Shown piece after piece: positions 48,680 through 58,182 of a stretch of 64,000 bases of DNA. The position numbers were made by a program, and so were the translations under genes. The notes under the pieces were generated by a model, which was given only the letters and a program-made list of their open reading frames with translations, was not told the origin of the DNA and ran no database searches. The stretch lies in contig NZ_JACGUT010000058.1 in the NCBI RefSeq assembly GCF_014076845.1, positions 62,001 to 126,000 on the forward strand, given 5' to 3'. Each line of letters starts with the position of its first letter. Position 1 is the stretch's first letter. This stretch comes from Colwellia sp. MB3u-41 (GTDB taxonomy: Bacteria > Pseudomonadota > Gammaproteobacteria > Enterobacterales > Alteromonadaceae).

Positions 48680-49459
48680 CTATGCGTTTGACACTATGGG
48701 CTGTAATGTTAATTTAGTTAAACAATCTTTAATAATGTCATTAACTTTTTGTTGTACTAGCTTACTTTGACTATCAATAAAAAAATGATTTTCAGGAAAT
48801 AAATGTATATTTGCGTCAGTTTCAAAAAAATCTCCCCAACTATTTAGTTTAGACAAGCAGATATCAACATCGTCTTCGCCGCCAAAAACAGAAAGAAGAC
48901 AGTCAAAGTGCTCTTTTCCTGTGTAACAATATCTGTCTGCTATTTCAAAATCAGCTTTGAGTAAAGGTAAGAATAGCTCCATAAGTTCTTTATTTTCAAG
49001 TACGGCTTTAGGGGTACCATTTAAATTTTTTAATTCTTCGATGAATTCATCCTGGGGTAAATCATATATTGGCTCTTTCATACATTTATGATGCGGTCCC
49101 CTACTACCTGATGCGATAAAATGTAGCGGCAATGCATGATTTAACCTTTTTAGATTGTCCATAAGCTCAAAGGCAATTCGACTTCCTAAACTATGACCAA
49201 ATAAAATATAGGGTTTATTTAATACACTAGGGATGATTTTAATCAAATCTCCGATTAAGGCCTGCATATCAGAATATGTCTGCTCGCCCATCCTAGAACC
49301 TCGCCCAGGGGCTTGGATTATAATGAGCTCAACATTATTTGGCAGATTCTTTACCCAAGGGAGAAAAGTTGAAGCACTGCCACCTGCATAAGGAAAGCAT
49401 ATAAGTTTCAAATCTGCATTGATATTGGGTTTTGGTATAACAAACCATTTATTATTCAT
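48680..49459 (-). CDS. Type II (editing) thioesterase
   Basis: Removes aberrant acyl groups from NRPS carrier domains. The 259-residue alpha/beta hydrolase has ICFPYAGGSASTFLPW, IIIQAPGRGSRMGE, the nucleophile elbow ILFGHSLGSRIAFE (Ser90), LHFIASGSRGPHHK, FGGEDDVDI for the acid, and a late His in FPENHFFID. The type II form is clear from its stand-alone size and PAGG motif. A decayed paralogue lies on the plus strand at 53.9-54.5 kb. Confidence 0.88.
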   Translation of the reverse strand: MNNKWFVIPKPNINADLKLICFPYAGGSASTFLPWVKNLPNNVELIIIQAPGRGSRMGEQTYSDMQALIGDLIKIIPSVLNKPYILFGHSLGSRIAFELMDNLKRLNHALPLHFIASGSRGPHHKCMKEPIYDLPQDEFIEELKNLNGTPKAVLENKELMELFLPLLKADFEIADRYCYTGKEHFDCLLSVFGGEDDVDICLSKLNSWGDFFETDANIHLFPENHFFIDSQSKLVQQKVNDIIKDCLTKLTLQPIVSNA

Positions 49460-50639
49460 TATGATCTTCTTTGAAAGTAATTTTTCAATATGTGTTATTT
49501 AAATTTTAATAAAACTGTTTAACTTTAAAATTTAGACTTATAGCCGTGTTAAGCGACTATTCCAGAAAAGGCTTTCTAATCCCTATAAAAGACATTGCTC
49601 GAAAGTAGCCTAACTTATAAAAAACCAGATTATCGAAACTAATTTTTCACAATATAGAGCGCATTATTGGTCTTAACTGAGTATCCAATAACATCTTCCA
49701 TGTAGTATTCATCTCACATATTATATTTGGAGTTCTCAAGGTTAAATGATGCCATTTATACAACAATACACATTTTGTTGTTTTTTAGAATATGGTATTC
49801 ACTTAACTCACTTAAAAATATTTTTCGGCCTCATAGAAATCAATATGAATACCTTCTTTATTATCAGAATGACCTAACCGATAGCCTTTTGAAAACGCTC
49901 ACATTATGATTTCTATATTTTAACCATAATAAATTCCATTTACATGATGAAGTATTTGACAATAAACAATAACATATTAAAAAACAATACTTTTTTTCCT
50001 AATGACAATATCTATAAAAATTAATCTAGTCATATCAGCGCAATACTTAACTTGTCATGTATTATACTTGTATGTTTTAACTTCTAAATTTTGTCAATGA
50101 GTGTCCTAGAGCATTAACAGCTAATTCTCAGCAGTATTAATAATAAAGAAAACTTGCATAGTGACTCGTTCTCTTATCAATCTATATTTTTAAGTTCGGT
50201 CCTTCCTCGTAGCACAAACACCAGTTTTATGCCTGCTATTTTTATTGAAAATAATGGTGCAAAACTGTTAGTTAATAGAAGAGTAACTAAACAGCAATTG
50301 GTCCTTGAAGATCATGTGCTTATAGGTCAATCGTGAATGATTAATTATTTAAAATACGGTTCATTTGAGTGGCGAAAGCCAATTAGAGTATAGAGTCGAT
50401 TATGGAACTAGATAATTATATTTCAGTTTCAGAATTAATTCAGGCACCTACCCTATTAATGATGTCAGTATCAGATCTTAACAGGGCACAGACGTTTCTT
50501 CGCTTTAATCTACGCCAATGGTTATGGCTCAGCAGCACAGTTTAAACTTTACAATACTAAACCATTGTTATATATAGGTAAAAATCATAAGAGAATGCCA
50601 GCTGAGAAGATTTGCCACAATATGGAAAGTAAATGGCAT
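49460..50639. other. Gene-poor stretch between the thioesterase and IS66 remnant
   Basis: About 1.2 kb with only short frames (for example 49727-49909 and 50154-50336 on plus, and a run from 50402). None carries a motif I recognise. The composition and broken frames suggest decayed genes, but no family could be supported. Confidence 0.4.
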
Positions 50640-51976
50640 TTGAAAATGCTATGTTTAAAATTTCAATGCTCAACACTGCCGATAACAAACGGTTTTTGCG
50701 CGTTTGGCTCTATTGTTATCAATAGATAACCTGCAAGGTAGCACTGGAATTTATCAAACTGATAAAGGCTGTAATTTATAACCTCACCCAATTTGCTTTT
50801 GGGCGGGATTTTATCTTTCTGCTTCATCAGTCAGTGATGGAGTTCATTTACGATTGGCTTAGCGTGTGACTGCCGAATGTCGAACTTATCTTCTATCGAC
50901 TTTTCTTTAATTCGCCTCTACCCCATAAAGCTTACCTATTAAATTCAAGGCTAAATCAACTTTACCCGTTCTCGATTTGGCTTGTATCATTTTCGCATCA
51001 ACAAACTTACGACGAATATGTGCAAGGCAGACGACTAACTTGGCCTCTGTAAGCTCAAAAGCTTTATAGCCGTCAACATGTAGATAACCTTGATAGCCAT
51101 CAACAAAGTCAATCGCGCATTGTGCCGCGCGACTGTTGTGATAATCGTATAAAAAAGCATTGGTTTTTTCACTTAACCTATCACTGCCACAACAATACAC
51201 CCACACATAACTGGTCGTTTTTTCTACCTTGATGACTTTCAAGGGCGTTTCATCTGCAAAGATGGCTGGCTCTGACAATAAACTCTCTTTCAAGCATATA
51301 TAAAGCGGCTCAAGTAATTGAGTACTGCGCATCATCCAACTCGACATGATTTGACGACTTAATTCGAATATAATATCGCTAAACATCGTTTTTTGGCGGT
51401 ATGACGGTAAGCCGAACTGGTATTTACACGAGATGATTAGGCTGAGTAAGCTTGGCGTTGCAATACATTTTGGTCTCGGTTTTGCTGGCATTAATACGGT
51501 TTTTACTACACTTTCAATGCCGTTACGTTCACATTGGCGACAAGTATATTTAGGACGGATGGTTTTAATGACTTTAATATGAGCAGTACAAATTATAAGG
51601 TTTCACTTCTGCTTCCCCCACTTTATGCAACGGGCTTTGGTAGCAATCAAAGACTTTATCGCTTTCATTGATATCTACAATCACATCGACACGCCTCAGC
51701 GTGACGAACGGCCAGAAAATTTTTGTCGTGTTTATCAAGCACTAATTCTACTTCACTGAATACTTCATTAGCACCAAGCATTTTCTCTGACTTTTTACCG
51801 TATTTGTTGGCAAGCTTGAGATTATAGCGCGCAAGCAATTGTTGATAAGCGACATCTTTATTTGCCAATTCATTGTCTTTCTGCGCTAACTCATAGTCCA
51901 GACGTTGCTGTAATTCAAGCAGTATTTACTTAAATTGTTCAGGGTCATTAGGGAGTGAATTCGCATTAAATTTCAT
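50640..51976 (-). pseudogene. IS66-family transposase (TnpC-like), multiply disrupted
   Basis: It starts at 51976 (MKFNANSLPNDPEQFK) with an immediate in-frame stop, then the N-terminal coiled coil (YGKKSEKMLGANEVFSEVEL). A cysteine-rich segment reads YTCRQCERNGIESVVKT near 51540. The catalytic core follows (AEPAIFADETPLKVI-like, here SEPAIFADETPLKVIKV; HVDGYKAFELTEAKLVVCLA) to a frame break at 50907. Beyond the break, frame-shifted matches continue (IPPKSKLGEVINYSL, KPFVIGS) to about 50640. At least four lesions are visible. No flanking inverted repeats or accessory TnpA/TnpB genes were found. Confidence 0.8.
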
Positions 51977-52469
51977 CGGATGATGTTAATAAAACATTCA
52001 AGCTAATACTGCTTATAGCGTCAATGATTACAAGGAATTTTGTCAATGACCGTTGACTGCAAAAAAAGCGTAAGACCAGGAAATTAGATCATCGAATGAT
52101 AATGTAATTCTTGGTGACCAAAGATATCATACCCTGATAAGAATCAGCTGAGTTACTCATCTGTTAATAAAAATTCAGTGTGGTTGATATTACTCGGCCA
52201 TTTGAATTTTTGTTTTTCTAAGCATTTTTGCTAAAACGAATAAAGCCCGCTTACTATGCATCACGGCTTGGCGCATTTCATAAAACTAATGCTCGTAACA
52301 ATTGGCTTAAATAGGCAGCGGAAGTTGTACTTGGCAAGCTGACGTTAGCCTTACCAATGGTTAGCGTTATTAACGCTTGCGCTTAGGCGTTGTATTGACT
52401 AGCATTCATGTTGATGGTAATTATCAGCACGATATAGGCAGTTAAATTGTTATTCAATTTACACCTAAA
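51977..52469. other. Intergenic region between IS66 remnant and RibD-like gene
   Basis: About 490 bp with broken frames in all directions and nothing recognisable; probably insertion-sequence debris, but this could not be shown. Confidence 0.35.
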
Positions 52470-53393
52470 TTAAAATAAAGTTCGTGAAAAACTTATCTTA
52501 ACCCCCTGTTTGAAAGACTCCGTGTCTGTAATATTCCAACCTGTGAGTTTTGGCATAACCGATCGCGTTTCTTCTTGTCTGTCTATGGTCTCTATGTTCA
52601 AAAATAAAAAGAAATATACAACCTCATCAATCAAGTCTAATGCCAATAGCTCCTTCATTATATTTGTGCCAGCAATTAAAGTTAAGGTGGGTTGTTGTAA
52701 TAAATTTTGAAATTTTAATGTTTTTTTGAAGTCCTTAACACTACTTATTTCATATGTGGCTATTTCCGCTTTAGCTTTATTTACTAGTATTATGCTATCT
52801 TTTTCGTAAGTTCCAGATTCAATAGCTACAGCATGATTTTTTTCTATTATTGAATTTATTATTGACTTTATACATTTGTAAGATCCTGACTTACTTAAAT
52901 TTATATCTATACCGTCCATTGAGGCTACAGTAACACACTTCACCCATGGTCTGTTCTTGGTGAGAATTGTATATGGCCCGTGGTAAATTTGTTGCCCAAT
53001 ATTATTTATTGGATACTCTATAACATGACAGTTTGTTAATTCTTCAATACTGTTATTACTTACTAATTCTGACCACCAATCAGCCTTGATCTTTGGTATA
53101 TGCAGCTGTTTTATTCCATTTACCTCAATCAGTTCATATAACTCCTCTGGTTCAATAAATAATGGATATGGCGGACAAGATAAATAAAGTGCATGTGCAT
53201 TTTCCACTTTAGCTAAGTCGTTTTTTAACGATGTTTGCGGATAGCCAACCATGCTAGCTCCCGTAGTCACTATATTATTTATATCGTATATAAGCCAAGC
53301 CACCCCAGAACGATTAGATAAGTTTAAAGCTTTGTCTATGGTCGAAACCATAGCCATCGGAAGTTTGTCTTGACCTTGTTTACTGGATACCAT
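52470..53393 (-). CDS. RibD-like protein: RibD_C reductase-like domain with degenerate deaminase-like N-terminus
   Basis: The 307-residue protein has a C-terminal half resembling the riboflavin/dihydrofolate reductase-type RibD_C domain: NRPWVKCVTVASMDGIDINL (compare RPWVTLKxAxSLDG) and LTLIAGTNIMKELLALDLID with VVYFFLF. The N-terminal half (VAWLIYDINNIVTTGASMVG; AHALYLSCPPYPLFIEPEEL) is laid out like the RibD deaminase domain, but the zinc motifs H-x-E and PC-x(n)-C are absent, so it should not deaminate. It sits inside the NRPS region, not in a riboflavin operon. It may be a tailoring reductase for the peptide or its precursor. Family moderate, role unknown. Confidence 0.6.
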   Translation of the reverse strand: MVSSKQGQDKLPMAMVSTIDKALNLSNRSGVAWLIYDINNIVTTGASMVGYPQTSLKNDLAKVENAHALYLSCPPYPLFIEPEELYELIEVNGIKQLHIPKIKADWWSELVSNNSIEELTNCHVIEYPINNIGQQIYHGPYTILTKNRPWVKCVTVASMDGIDINLSKSGSYKCIKSIINSIIEKNHAVAIESGTYEKDSIILVNKAKAEIATYEISSVKDFKKTLKFQNLLQQPTLTLIAGTNIMKELLALDLIDEVVYFFLFLNIETIDRQEETRSVMPKLTGWNITDTESFKQGVKISFSRTLF

Positions 53394-53587
53394 AATGTTT
53401 TTATATTTCTTTAAATTAGGATCCTAATTATAGATATTCATATGAAATCTCGCCACTGCCTCATTAGACAGTAAATTAATAGCGAAGTTAATATGAATCC
53501 CCCCCAAAGGGGAGTAGGTATCAGGTTATTCACATAATTTTTAATTACAGATTCATCCCCATTCTTATATTTAAGTAATAAAAAAGA

Positions 53588-53701
53588 ATGGCATCGTATT
53601 CAACCAAAGTCCTTAGTCATTTAGGTTTAGTTTCTGATATGTGTAATGATCTAATAAATTTTTGTAGTTTCATAGACAATTACAATACAATAAGTCAGTA
53701 G
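53588..53701 (+). pseudogene. N-terminal fragment of a DUF4277/IS1634-type transposase
   Basis: A 37-codon frame begins MASYSTKVLSHLGLVSDMCN. The KVL-x-HLGLV-x-x-MC-(D/N) start is characteristic of DUF4277 transposases, which are several hundred residues long. It then ends at a TAG that lies in the tandem repeat. Too short to be functional. Confidence 0.5.
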
Positions 53702-53721
53702 TTAGTAGTTAGTAGTTAGTA
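53697..53721. repeat. Heptanucleotide tandem repeat AGTAGTT, 3.6 copies
   Basis: Three full copies of AGTAGTT (53697, 53704, 53711) plus AGTA. It lies upstream of the decayed thioesterase and divergent from the RibD-like gene. Confidence 0.7.
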
Positions 53722-53891
53722 TGAATATGGTAGGGCTTGATGATGATTATGTTCAGCCTTGTTAGAATCTAGGGTTAAATGCGCACTTTACGAACCTAAT
53801 TGGAGAAAAATTTCTTTTATTATAAAAATAAAATGATAGTCTTCATTCAAATATTTATTAAACAAAACACAATATTAAGTCCTGAATCAAA

Positions 53892-54537
53892 ATGGTTTGT
53901 TATACCCAACGTAAAGCAGATGCAAAATTAAAAGTAATTTATTTTCCTTATGCTGGAGGAAATGCGCCGACTTATTTTTCATAGAGCAATTGGTTACCAG
54001 AAGAAGTAGAGCTGGTTGCTGTAAAGTCGCCAGCTCGAGCAAATCTTTTGTTTGAAAGCAGCTATTTAGAGATGGAATTTGGACTTAGGTTACCTTCACA
54101 CTTTATTGCTTCTGGTAGTTCAGGTCCACATATACCTTCAAGAAGAAAACCCATTTATAAGCTACCTGAAAAAGAATTCATTGCTGAAATTGAAGGAATT
54201 AATGGACCCCTAAAAAAATAATTGACAATAAATAGTTAATGAGAAATTACTGCCGCTCCTTAGATCAGACTTTACATTAGCTGATACCTATTGTTACTCT
54301 TTAAAAACTATATTTAGCTGCCCAATATCAATATTTGGTGGGAGAGATAATGATATAACTTATTCTGATTTGCAAAGTAGGGAGGAATTTTTCTAACCGG
54401 CAGCAGATATCCACTAATTCCTCGATATCACTTTTTTATTAATCACAACAAAAATATTGTTATCCAAAAAGTAAATATCATTATTCAAAAAATGATTTCT
54501 AATATAGATTGTTCAAGTGACGATAAAATATATGAAT
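53892..54537 (+). pseudogene. Decayed type II thioesterase paralogue
   Basis: Across frames the plus strand reads KWFVIPNVK, then VIYFPYAGGNAPTYFS with a stop after it, NWLPEEVELVAVKSPARANL, and SHFIASGSSGPHIPSRRKPI followed by YKLPEKEFIAEIEGINGPLK. After more stops come APLRSDFTLADTYCYSL and PISIFGGRDNDITYSDL. This lines up with the intact thioesterase at 48.7 kb along its length, but the block holding the GHSLG nucleophile is deleted (YLEME joins directly to FGLRLPSHF). It is on the opposite strand from the intact gene, so it is a separate old copy. Confidence 0.82.
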
Positions 54538-54619
54538 AGGTAATTTAATATTACTAATTTAGAACCAACTGCCTTGAAAAACACCGTTTAATGCATTAGG
54601 TGATCTTGACGTTTTTTGC

Positions 54620-54757
54620 TCTTTTACTAAAGTGCTATGCGTCTATGGAAGAATCATCAATCGAGCAAGTAATAGCGCCACGCTGAGTTAATGCTCGGTT
54701 GTATTGATACCAATTAGTGATTTTGTTCTTTGCCTTTCCCATCAGATAGTGCTTTTT
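54620..54757 (-). pseudogene. IS5-family transposase N-terminal fragment
   Basis: The minus strand encodes KKHYLMGKAKNKITNWYQYN then RALTQRGAITCSIDDSSIDA before a stop. This is the hallmark N-terminus of IS5/IS903-type transposases (compare NWxxYNxALxxRGSxTxWIDxxxI). The catalytic region is absent. Confidence 0.7.
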
Positions 54758-54807
54758 AGTTTTATAGTAAATGATCTGATCATCACTTTGATGAAAGGTT
54801 CGATTAT

Positions 54808-55392
54808 TTAATCAACAACGCCCCACAAAAAATCCATTTGTTTAGCTGTTTTTTCAGCTAATGTCTTGCTGTGTAGTTTGTTAACTAGTTGAAGGCTCAT
54901 CTCTATTCCTGCTGATATACCACCAGAGGTGATCAGTCTACCCTCATCGACCCATCGAACATCTTCTACTACATCTAGTTTAGGAAACATTTGTCTTAAA
55001 TCAGTAATGTCTTCCCAGTGGGTTGTTACTTTATCTGTCTTGAGTACTTTAGCCTGTGCCAATAAAAAGGCACCTGTACATACAGAAGCGACTATTGATG
55101 ATTTTATTGATTGTGAATAAATCCAGCTTAGTACATCAGTTTTGTTTATTTCATCAGAATGATTGCCACCCACAACGATTAAAACATCAATTTCAGGATG
55201 GTTATGGAAGCTGTAATCAGGAATAACCTTATATCCAGCCCTTGCTAAAACCGTATCGCCTGATTGACTAATTAAGAAAACATTGAAAGGCTCACTCCCT
55301 TCGCATACACGAGAAGCCGTTGTAAAAACTTCAAACGGGCCAGAAAAGTCGAGTACTTCAGCATTATCGTAAATGTAAATTCCAATATTCAT
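54808..55392 (-). CDS. DJ-1/PfpI (GATase1-like) family protein
   Basis: The 194-residue protein has the flavodoxin-like DJ-1 fold with the nucleophile elbow SVCTGAFLLAQAKVL (Cys105) and family segments DNAEVLDFSGPFEVFTTA, VLIVVGGNHSDEI, TTHWEDITDLRQMFP and ITSGGISAGIEMSLQL. This matches the single-domain isonitrile hydratase-like branch (GlxA sensor half without the AraC HTH). It sits between the decayed IS5/thioesterase genes and the M28 peptidase. A role in isonitrile chemistry or stress protection of the peptide pathway is possible but not supported by sequence alone. Confidence 0.82.
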   Translation of the reverse strand: MNIGIYIYDNAEVLDFSGPFEVFTTASRVCEGSEPFNVFLISQSGDTVLARAGYKVIPDYSFHNHPEIDVLIVVGGNHSDEINKTDVLSWIYSQSIKSSIVASVCTGAFLLAQAKVLKTDKVTTHWEDITDLRQMFPKLDVVEDVRWVDEGRLITSGGISAGIEMSLQLVNKLHSKTLAEKTAKQMDFLWGVVD

Positions 55393-55488
55393 TTGATGTT
55401 GATCCCACTCATAAATTATTTCATATTACATCTTATTTCAATTTGTTATCAATATGCTTCACTAAACTTTTTAAATTCAGTTGTTAAA

Positions 55489-55542
55489 AAATAGCGGTAT
55501 CTACATACCCAAATCACTTGGAAATAAAGAGTGCCGCTATTT
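55489..55542 (-). terminator. Terminator-like hairpin after the M28 peptidase gene
   Basis: On the minus strand AAATAGCGG and CCGCTATTT pair across a 36-base loop and are followed by TTTAAC, starting 23 bp past the stop codon. Confidence 0.5.
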
Positions 55543-55564
55543 TTACTACTTAACAGCAGTTAGA

Positions 55565-57874
55565 TCAAAGTATTACACGTTTTAAAATACGGTGTTTATT
55601 ACCTGATGTATCTATCGCGACAGCTGTAGGTTTTGCATCAAAAATTATATTACCTTCGTCAGACACTATATGCTTATCATCCATTATCATCACTTCAAAC
55701 GGCTCTAAGGAACTAACATATAGCTCGATTATAACAGGTGCTTGTTTTAGGTTATGCACATTAACAGCCCATTCTTTAGAGGGAGAGCTCGCTTGGTATT
55801 CAAGTGGCACTTTAGATCCATTTATAATCACTTTTTCAAAATCAGGATAACGTGGAAGGAAAAACCAGCCGACATCTGCCTGACGCAATGTACTAAATTC
55901 AACAGTTAATTTACGCCCCTTAGCTGTTTTTTCTGAACTTAACAGTTTAAATTCCGGTGCTGATTCACCGCTTGCATCTGCTTTCTGGTAGCGATCACTA
56001 ACTGACCAAGGATATATTTTGGCACGTTCTTCTTCAAATTTAGCTTCGGTCAGATATTTTTTCGGTAATGGGTTTCTGGTATCGCTAATTATCCAATTGC
56101 TTGTTTTTTCGTTCATGTCTTCAAAGTGCACTAATACAACTTTTTGAGGTCTTAATTCTGAATGAGGTGGCACCATAGAAGCAATGCCGATTGATGCCAA
56201 TAGAATAATAAAAGTGAGAACGTTGATGATTTTATTGGCTTTTGTGTAACTTTTGTCAATAAACAGTGGTGTTAAGCCAATAAAAATCAGCCCCCAAAAA
56301 AAACTATAGGCTAGTGGTAAATTGAAACCGAATGCCACTTCAATTAAAAGGGCAACTTTGAGGAAAAACAAAGTCGCTACAAGTGTAGAAATTACGGTAT
56401 AAATTTCTGTGTAGCACTTAGATTTTTTCTGGATTAATATGAATAAAAGGGCTGAAATCAACGCTGGAAATATAAATATTATGCTAGATGACGGTAAAAA
56501 CATTGCGCAAACTGTTGCGATTACTGACCACCAAATACCATTACTCAACATCATTGAAGTTACGTTAATGTGTTTTACAAAAATTTTAAGTGTGAAAATA
56601 ACGGATAGTAAAGTAAAAACTATAATAGCTATTCGAGCAGGAGTAGGGAAAGCGTCCCAAGGGTTGTAAGCACCAGCTACTATTGCAACTAACTTTGTTA
56701 ATATCAGACCTGATATTGTCGCCACTGCTATTAATAATGGCCAGACAAGAAGCGAAATAACCAGTGCTTTTTTACTGGTGTCTTTAGCCTTTATTGAGCG
56801 GGTAGATGCCCAGATAAAAATAGCGAATGCCAGTAATGATAATGGTATAGCAAATGCCACTGATAAGACAATCATCGAACCGCCAAAGAAATCCATATAC
56901 ATAGCATTTCCTTTGGGTGGATTAACTAAATCAGCATTAGCTAATACTTTAAGCATGGCGAGGGCGTTATCGCCATGATGTTGTAAACTACCCAGTGAAA
57001 AATTTTCTAAATTGTCCAGTTCGGTATGATAGTGGCCACGACCTTCTGCAAGACCAAAGTTTAAACTGATCATTCCTTCTTTTTTATAAAGGGTTAAATC
57101 GGTATCGTTAGGCATATTTTGGTAAATATCATACAGTAACGAGAATGCTGAGTGTTTTATATCTGCGTCAGCATAAGCACTGGCTAACCACGCATTGTTT
57201 GCACTGGTTTCAAATAATAAACTTTGTCCTTGGTTACCGCGTGCTTCAATATTAATCGCAGCCGCGATATCTTTTACCCAAGAGTCTTCTTTAATAAAAG
57301 CATCTGCGCCAATTAAACCTAGCTCTTCACCGTCAGAAAAAAGTAGTACTACAGGATTTTTAAACGGTTTTTCTAATTTAATTATTCGTGCAATTTCTAG
57401 AATAGAGGCAACACCAGCAGTATCATCACCAACACCTAAAGTTGCCGGGTGTGTGTCGTAGTGGGCCGTTAACATTACCGCAGGGCCACTTTCAGTACCT
57501 TCAATTCGGGTCATAATATTGGTAATTGGCATACAAGTAATCTGGCGACAATTAAACGTTTTCTGTACGCGAACTTCAAAACCTAAATACTCTAACTGAT
57601 CTATTATTTTAGTTTGGGCGGTTTGGTGACCTACTGACCCTGAATTTCTTGGTCCGTCTGCAACTAAATTTTTCACTATATCGAATGCACGATATGCTGA
57701 AAACTCGTTTGGCGCAGCCTGTAAATTTGGCGTTGGCGGGTTCATACCTTTAAGCATCACATAAAATAGACTTAAAATAAGCATAAAGGCGATAAAAGGT
57801 ACAAATGGTCGTATAGGGAATGCTTTTCCCCTCTCTGAACTTATATTTCGATTTTCTAGTGTTTCATCTGACAT
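55565..57874 (-). CDS. Membrane M28-family metallopeptidase
   Basis: The chosen start is the ATG at 57874 (MSDETLENRN, 769 aa) with GGAGA upstream; the frame opens 18 bp earlier at a TTG. One N-terminal membrane segment (FVPFIAFMLILSLFYVML) precedes the zinc peptidase domain: MLTAHYDTHPATLGVGDDTA (His, bridging Asp), LLFSDGEELGLIGADAF (Glu-Glu) and GRGHYHTELDNLENFS (His). Then about eight hydrophobic helices and a soluble C-terminal domain rich in beta strands. This resembles Fxr1/YfbL-type vacuolar-like M28 aminopeptidases. In an NRPS locus it could trim or inactivate the peptide, or be an unrelated neighbour. Confidence 0.82.
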   Translation of the reverse strand: MSDETLENRNISSERGKAFPIRPFVPFIAFMLILSLFYVMLKGMNPPTPNLQAAPNEFSAYRAFDIVKNLVADGPRNSGSVGHQTAQTKIIDQLEYLGFEVRVQKTFNCRQITCMPITNIMTRIEGTESGPAVMLTAHYDTHPATLGVGDDTAGVASILEIARIIKLEKPFKNPVVLLFSDGEELGLIGADAFIKEDSWVKDIAAAINIEARGNQGQSLLFETSANNAWLASAYADADIKHSAFSLLYDIYQNMPNDTDLTLYKKEGMISLNFGLAEGRGHYHTELDNLENFSLGSLQHHGDNALAMLKVLANADLVNPPKGNAMYMDFFGGSMIVLSVAFAIPLSLLAFAIFIWASTRSIKAKDTSKKALVISLLVWPLLIAVATISGLILTKLVAIVAGAYNPWDAFPTPARIAIIVFTLLSVIFTLKIFVKHINVTSMMLSNGIWWSVIATVCAMFLPSSSIIFIFPALISALLFILIQKKSKCYTEIYTVISTLVATLFFLKVALLIEVAFGFNLPLAYSFFWGLIFIGLTPLFIDKSYTKANKIINVLTFIILLASIGIASMVPPHSELRPQKVVLVHFEDMNEKTSNWIISDTRNPLPKKYLTEAKFEEERAKIYPWSVSDRYQKADASGESAPEFKLLSSEKTAKGRKLTVEFSTLRQADVGWFFLPRYPDFEKVIINGSKVPLEYQASSPSKEWAVNVHNLKQAPVIIELYVSSLEPFEVMIMDDKHIVSDEGNIIFDAKPTAVAIDTSGNKHRILKRVIL

Positions 57875-57892
57875 CTTATATTCTCCGATCAA

Positions 57893-58182
57893 TAACTTAG
57901 TAACATAATAATTTTTATCAAGATACCAATTAGCATAACCAGCTGGTATTAAACGTTTATTTTTACAATAGTGTTCATGCTGTCAGACATCATTTATGTT
58001 ATTGATAACTGATAAGGTGCTTGCACAAATATGCTAGCCAAGTTATCACGCAGGTAATGAGGTCTCTTTATGTTTTTATGATAAATATATTATTTTTGCT
58101 TTTTTGAAGTGTGAATTATTTTGACCAGTACTAGAACAATCCATGCATGTAAATTAGGAACTGTTCTAGTTTGTTACTGTTT
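57893..58182. other. Intergenic region between NRPS and M28 gene
   Basis: About 290 bp: M28 promoter side, the ATACCA/TGGTAT repeat (57922-57950), and an inverted repeat ACTAGAACA / TGTTCTAGT (58130-58170) just past the NRPS stop that lacks a T-tract. Confidence 0.5.
57922..57950. repeat. Short inverted repeat with ATACCA/TGGTAT ends
   Basis: ATACCA (57923-57928) and TGGTAT (57944-57949) flank a 15-base spacer that contains part of ACCAGCTGGT. Same end motifs as the longer repeat at 25350. Confidence 0.4.

Larger units (their letters stand above)
53394..53891. other. Intergenic region with transposase debris and a heptamer tandem repeat
   Basis: About 500 bp. It contains a DUF4277-type transposase fragment (53588-53701) and an AGTAGTT tandem repeat (53697-53721); no other gene recognised. 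Confidence 0.45.

Noticed and set aside
49727-50336. Two 60-codon plus-strand frames as small genes
   Set aside because: No ribosome-binding sites, motifs or neighbours to support them; they lie in decayed DNA.
58130-58170. Inverted repeat after the NRPS stop as a Rho-independent terminator
   Set aside because: The 9-bp arms are real, but no T-tract follows on the minus strand.
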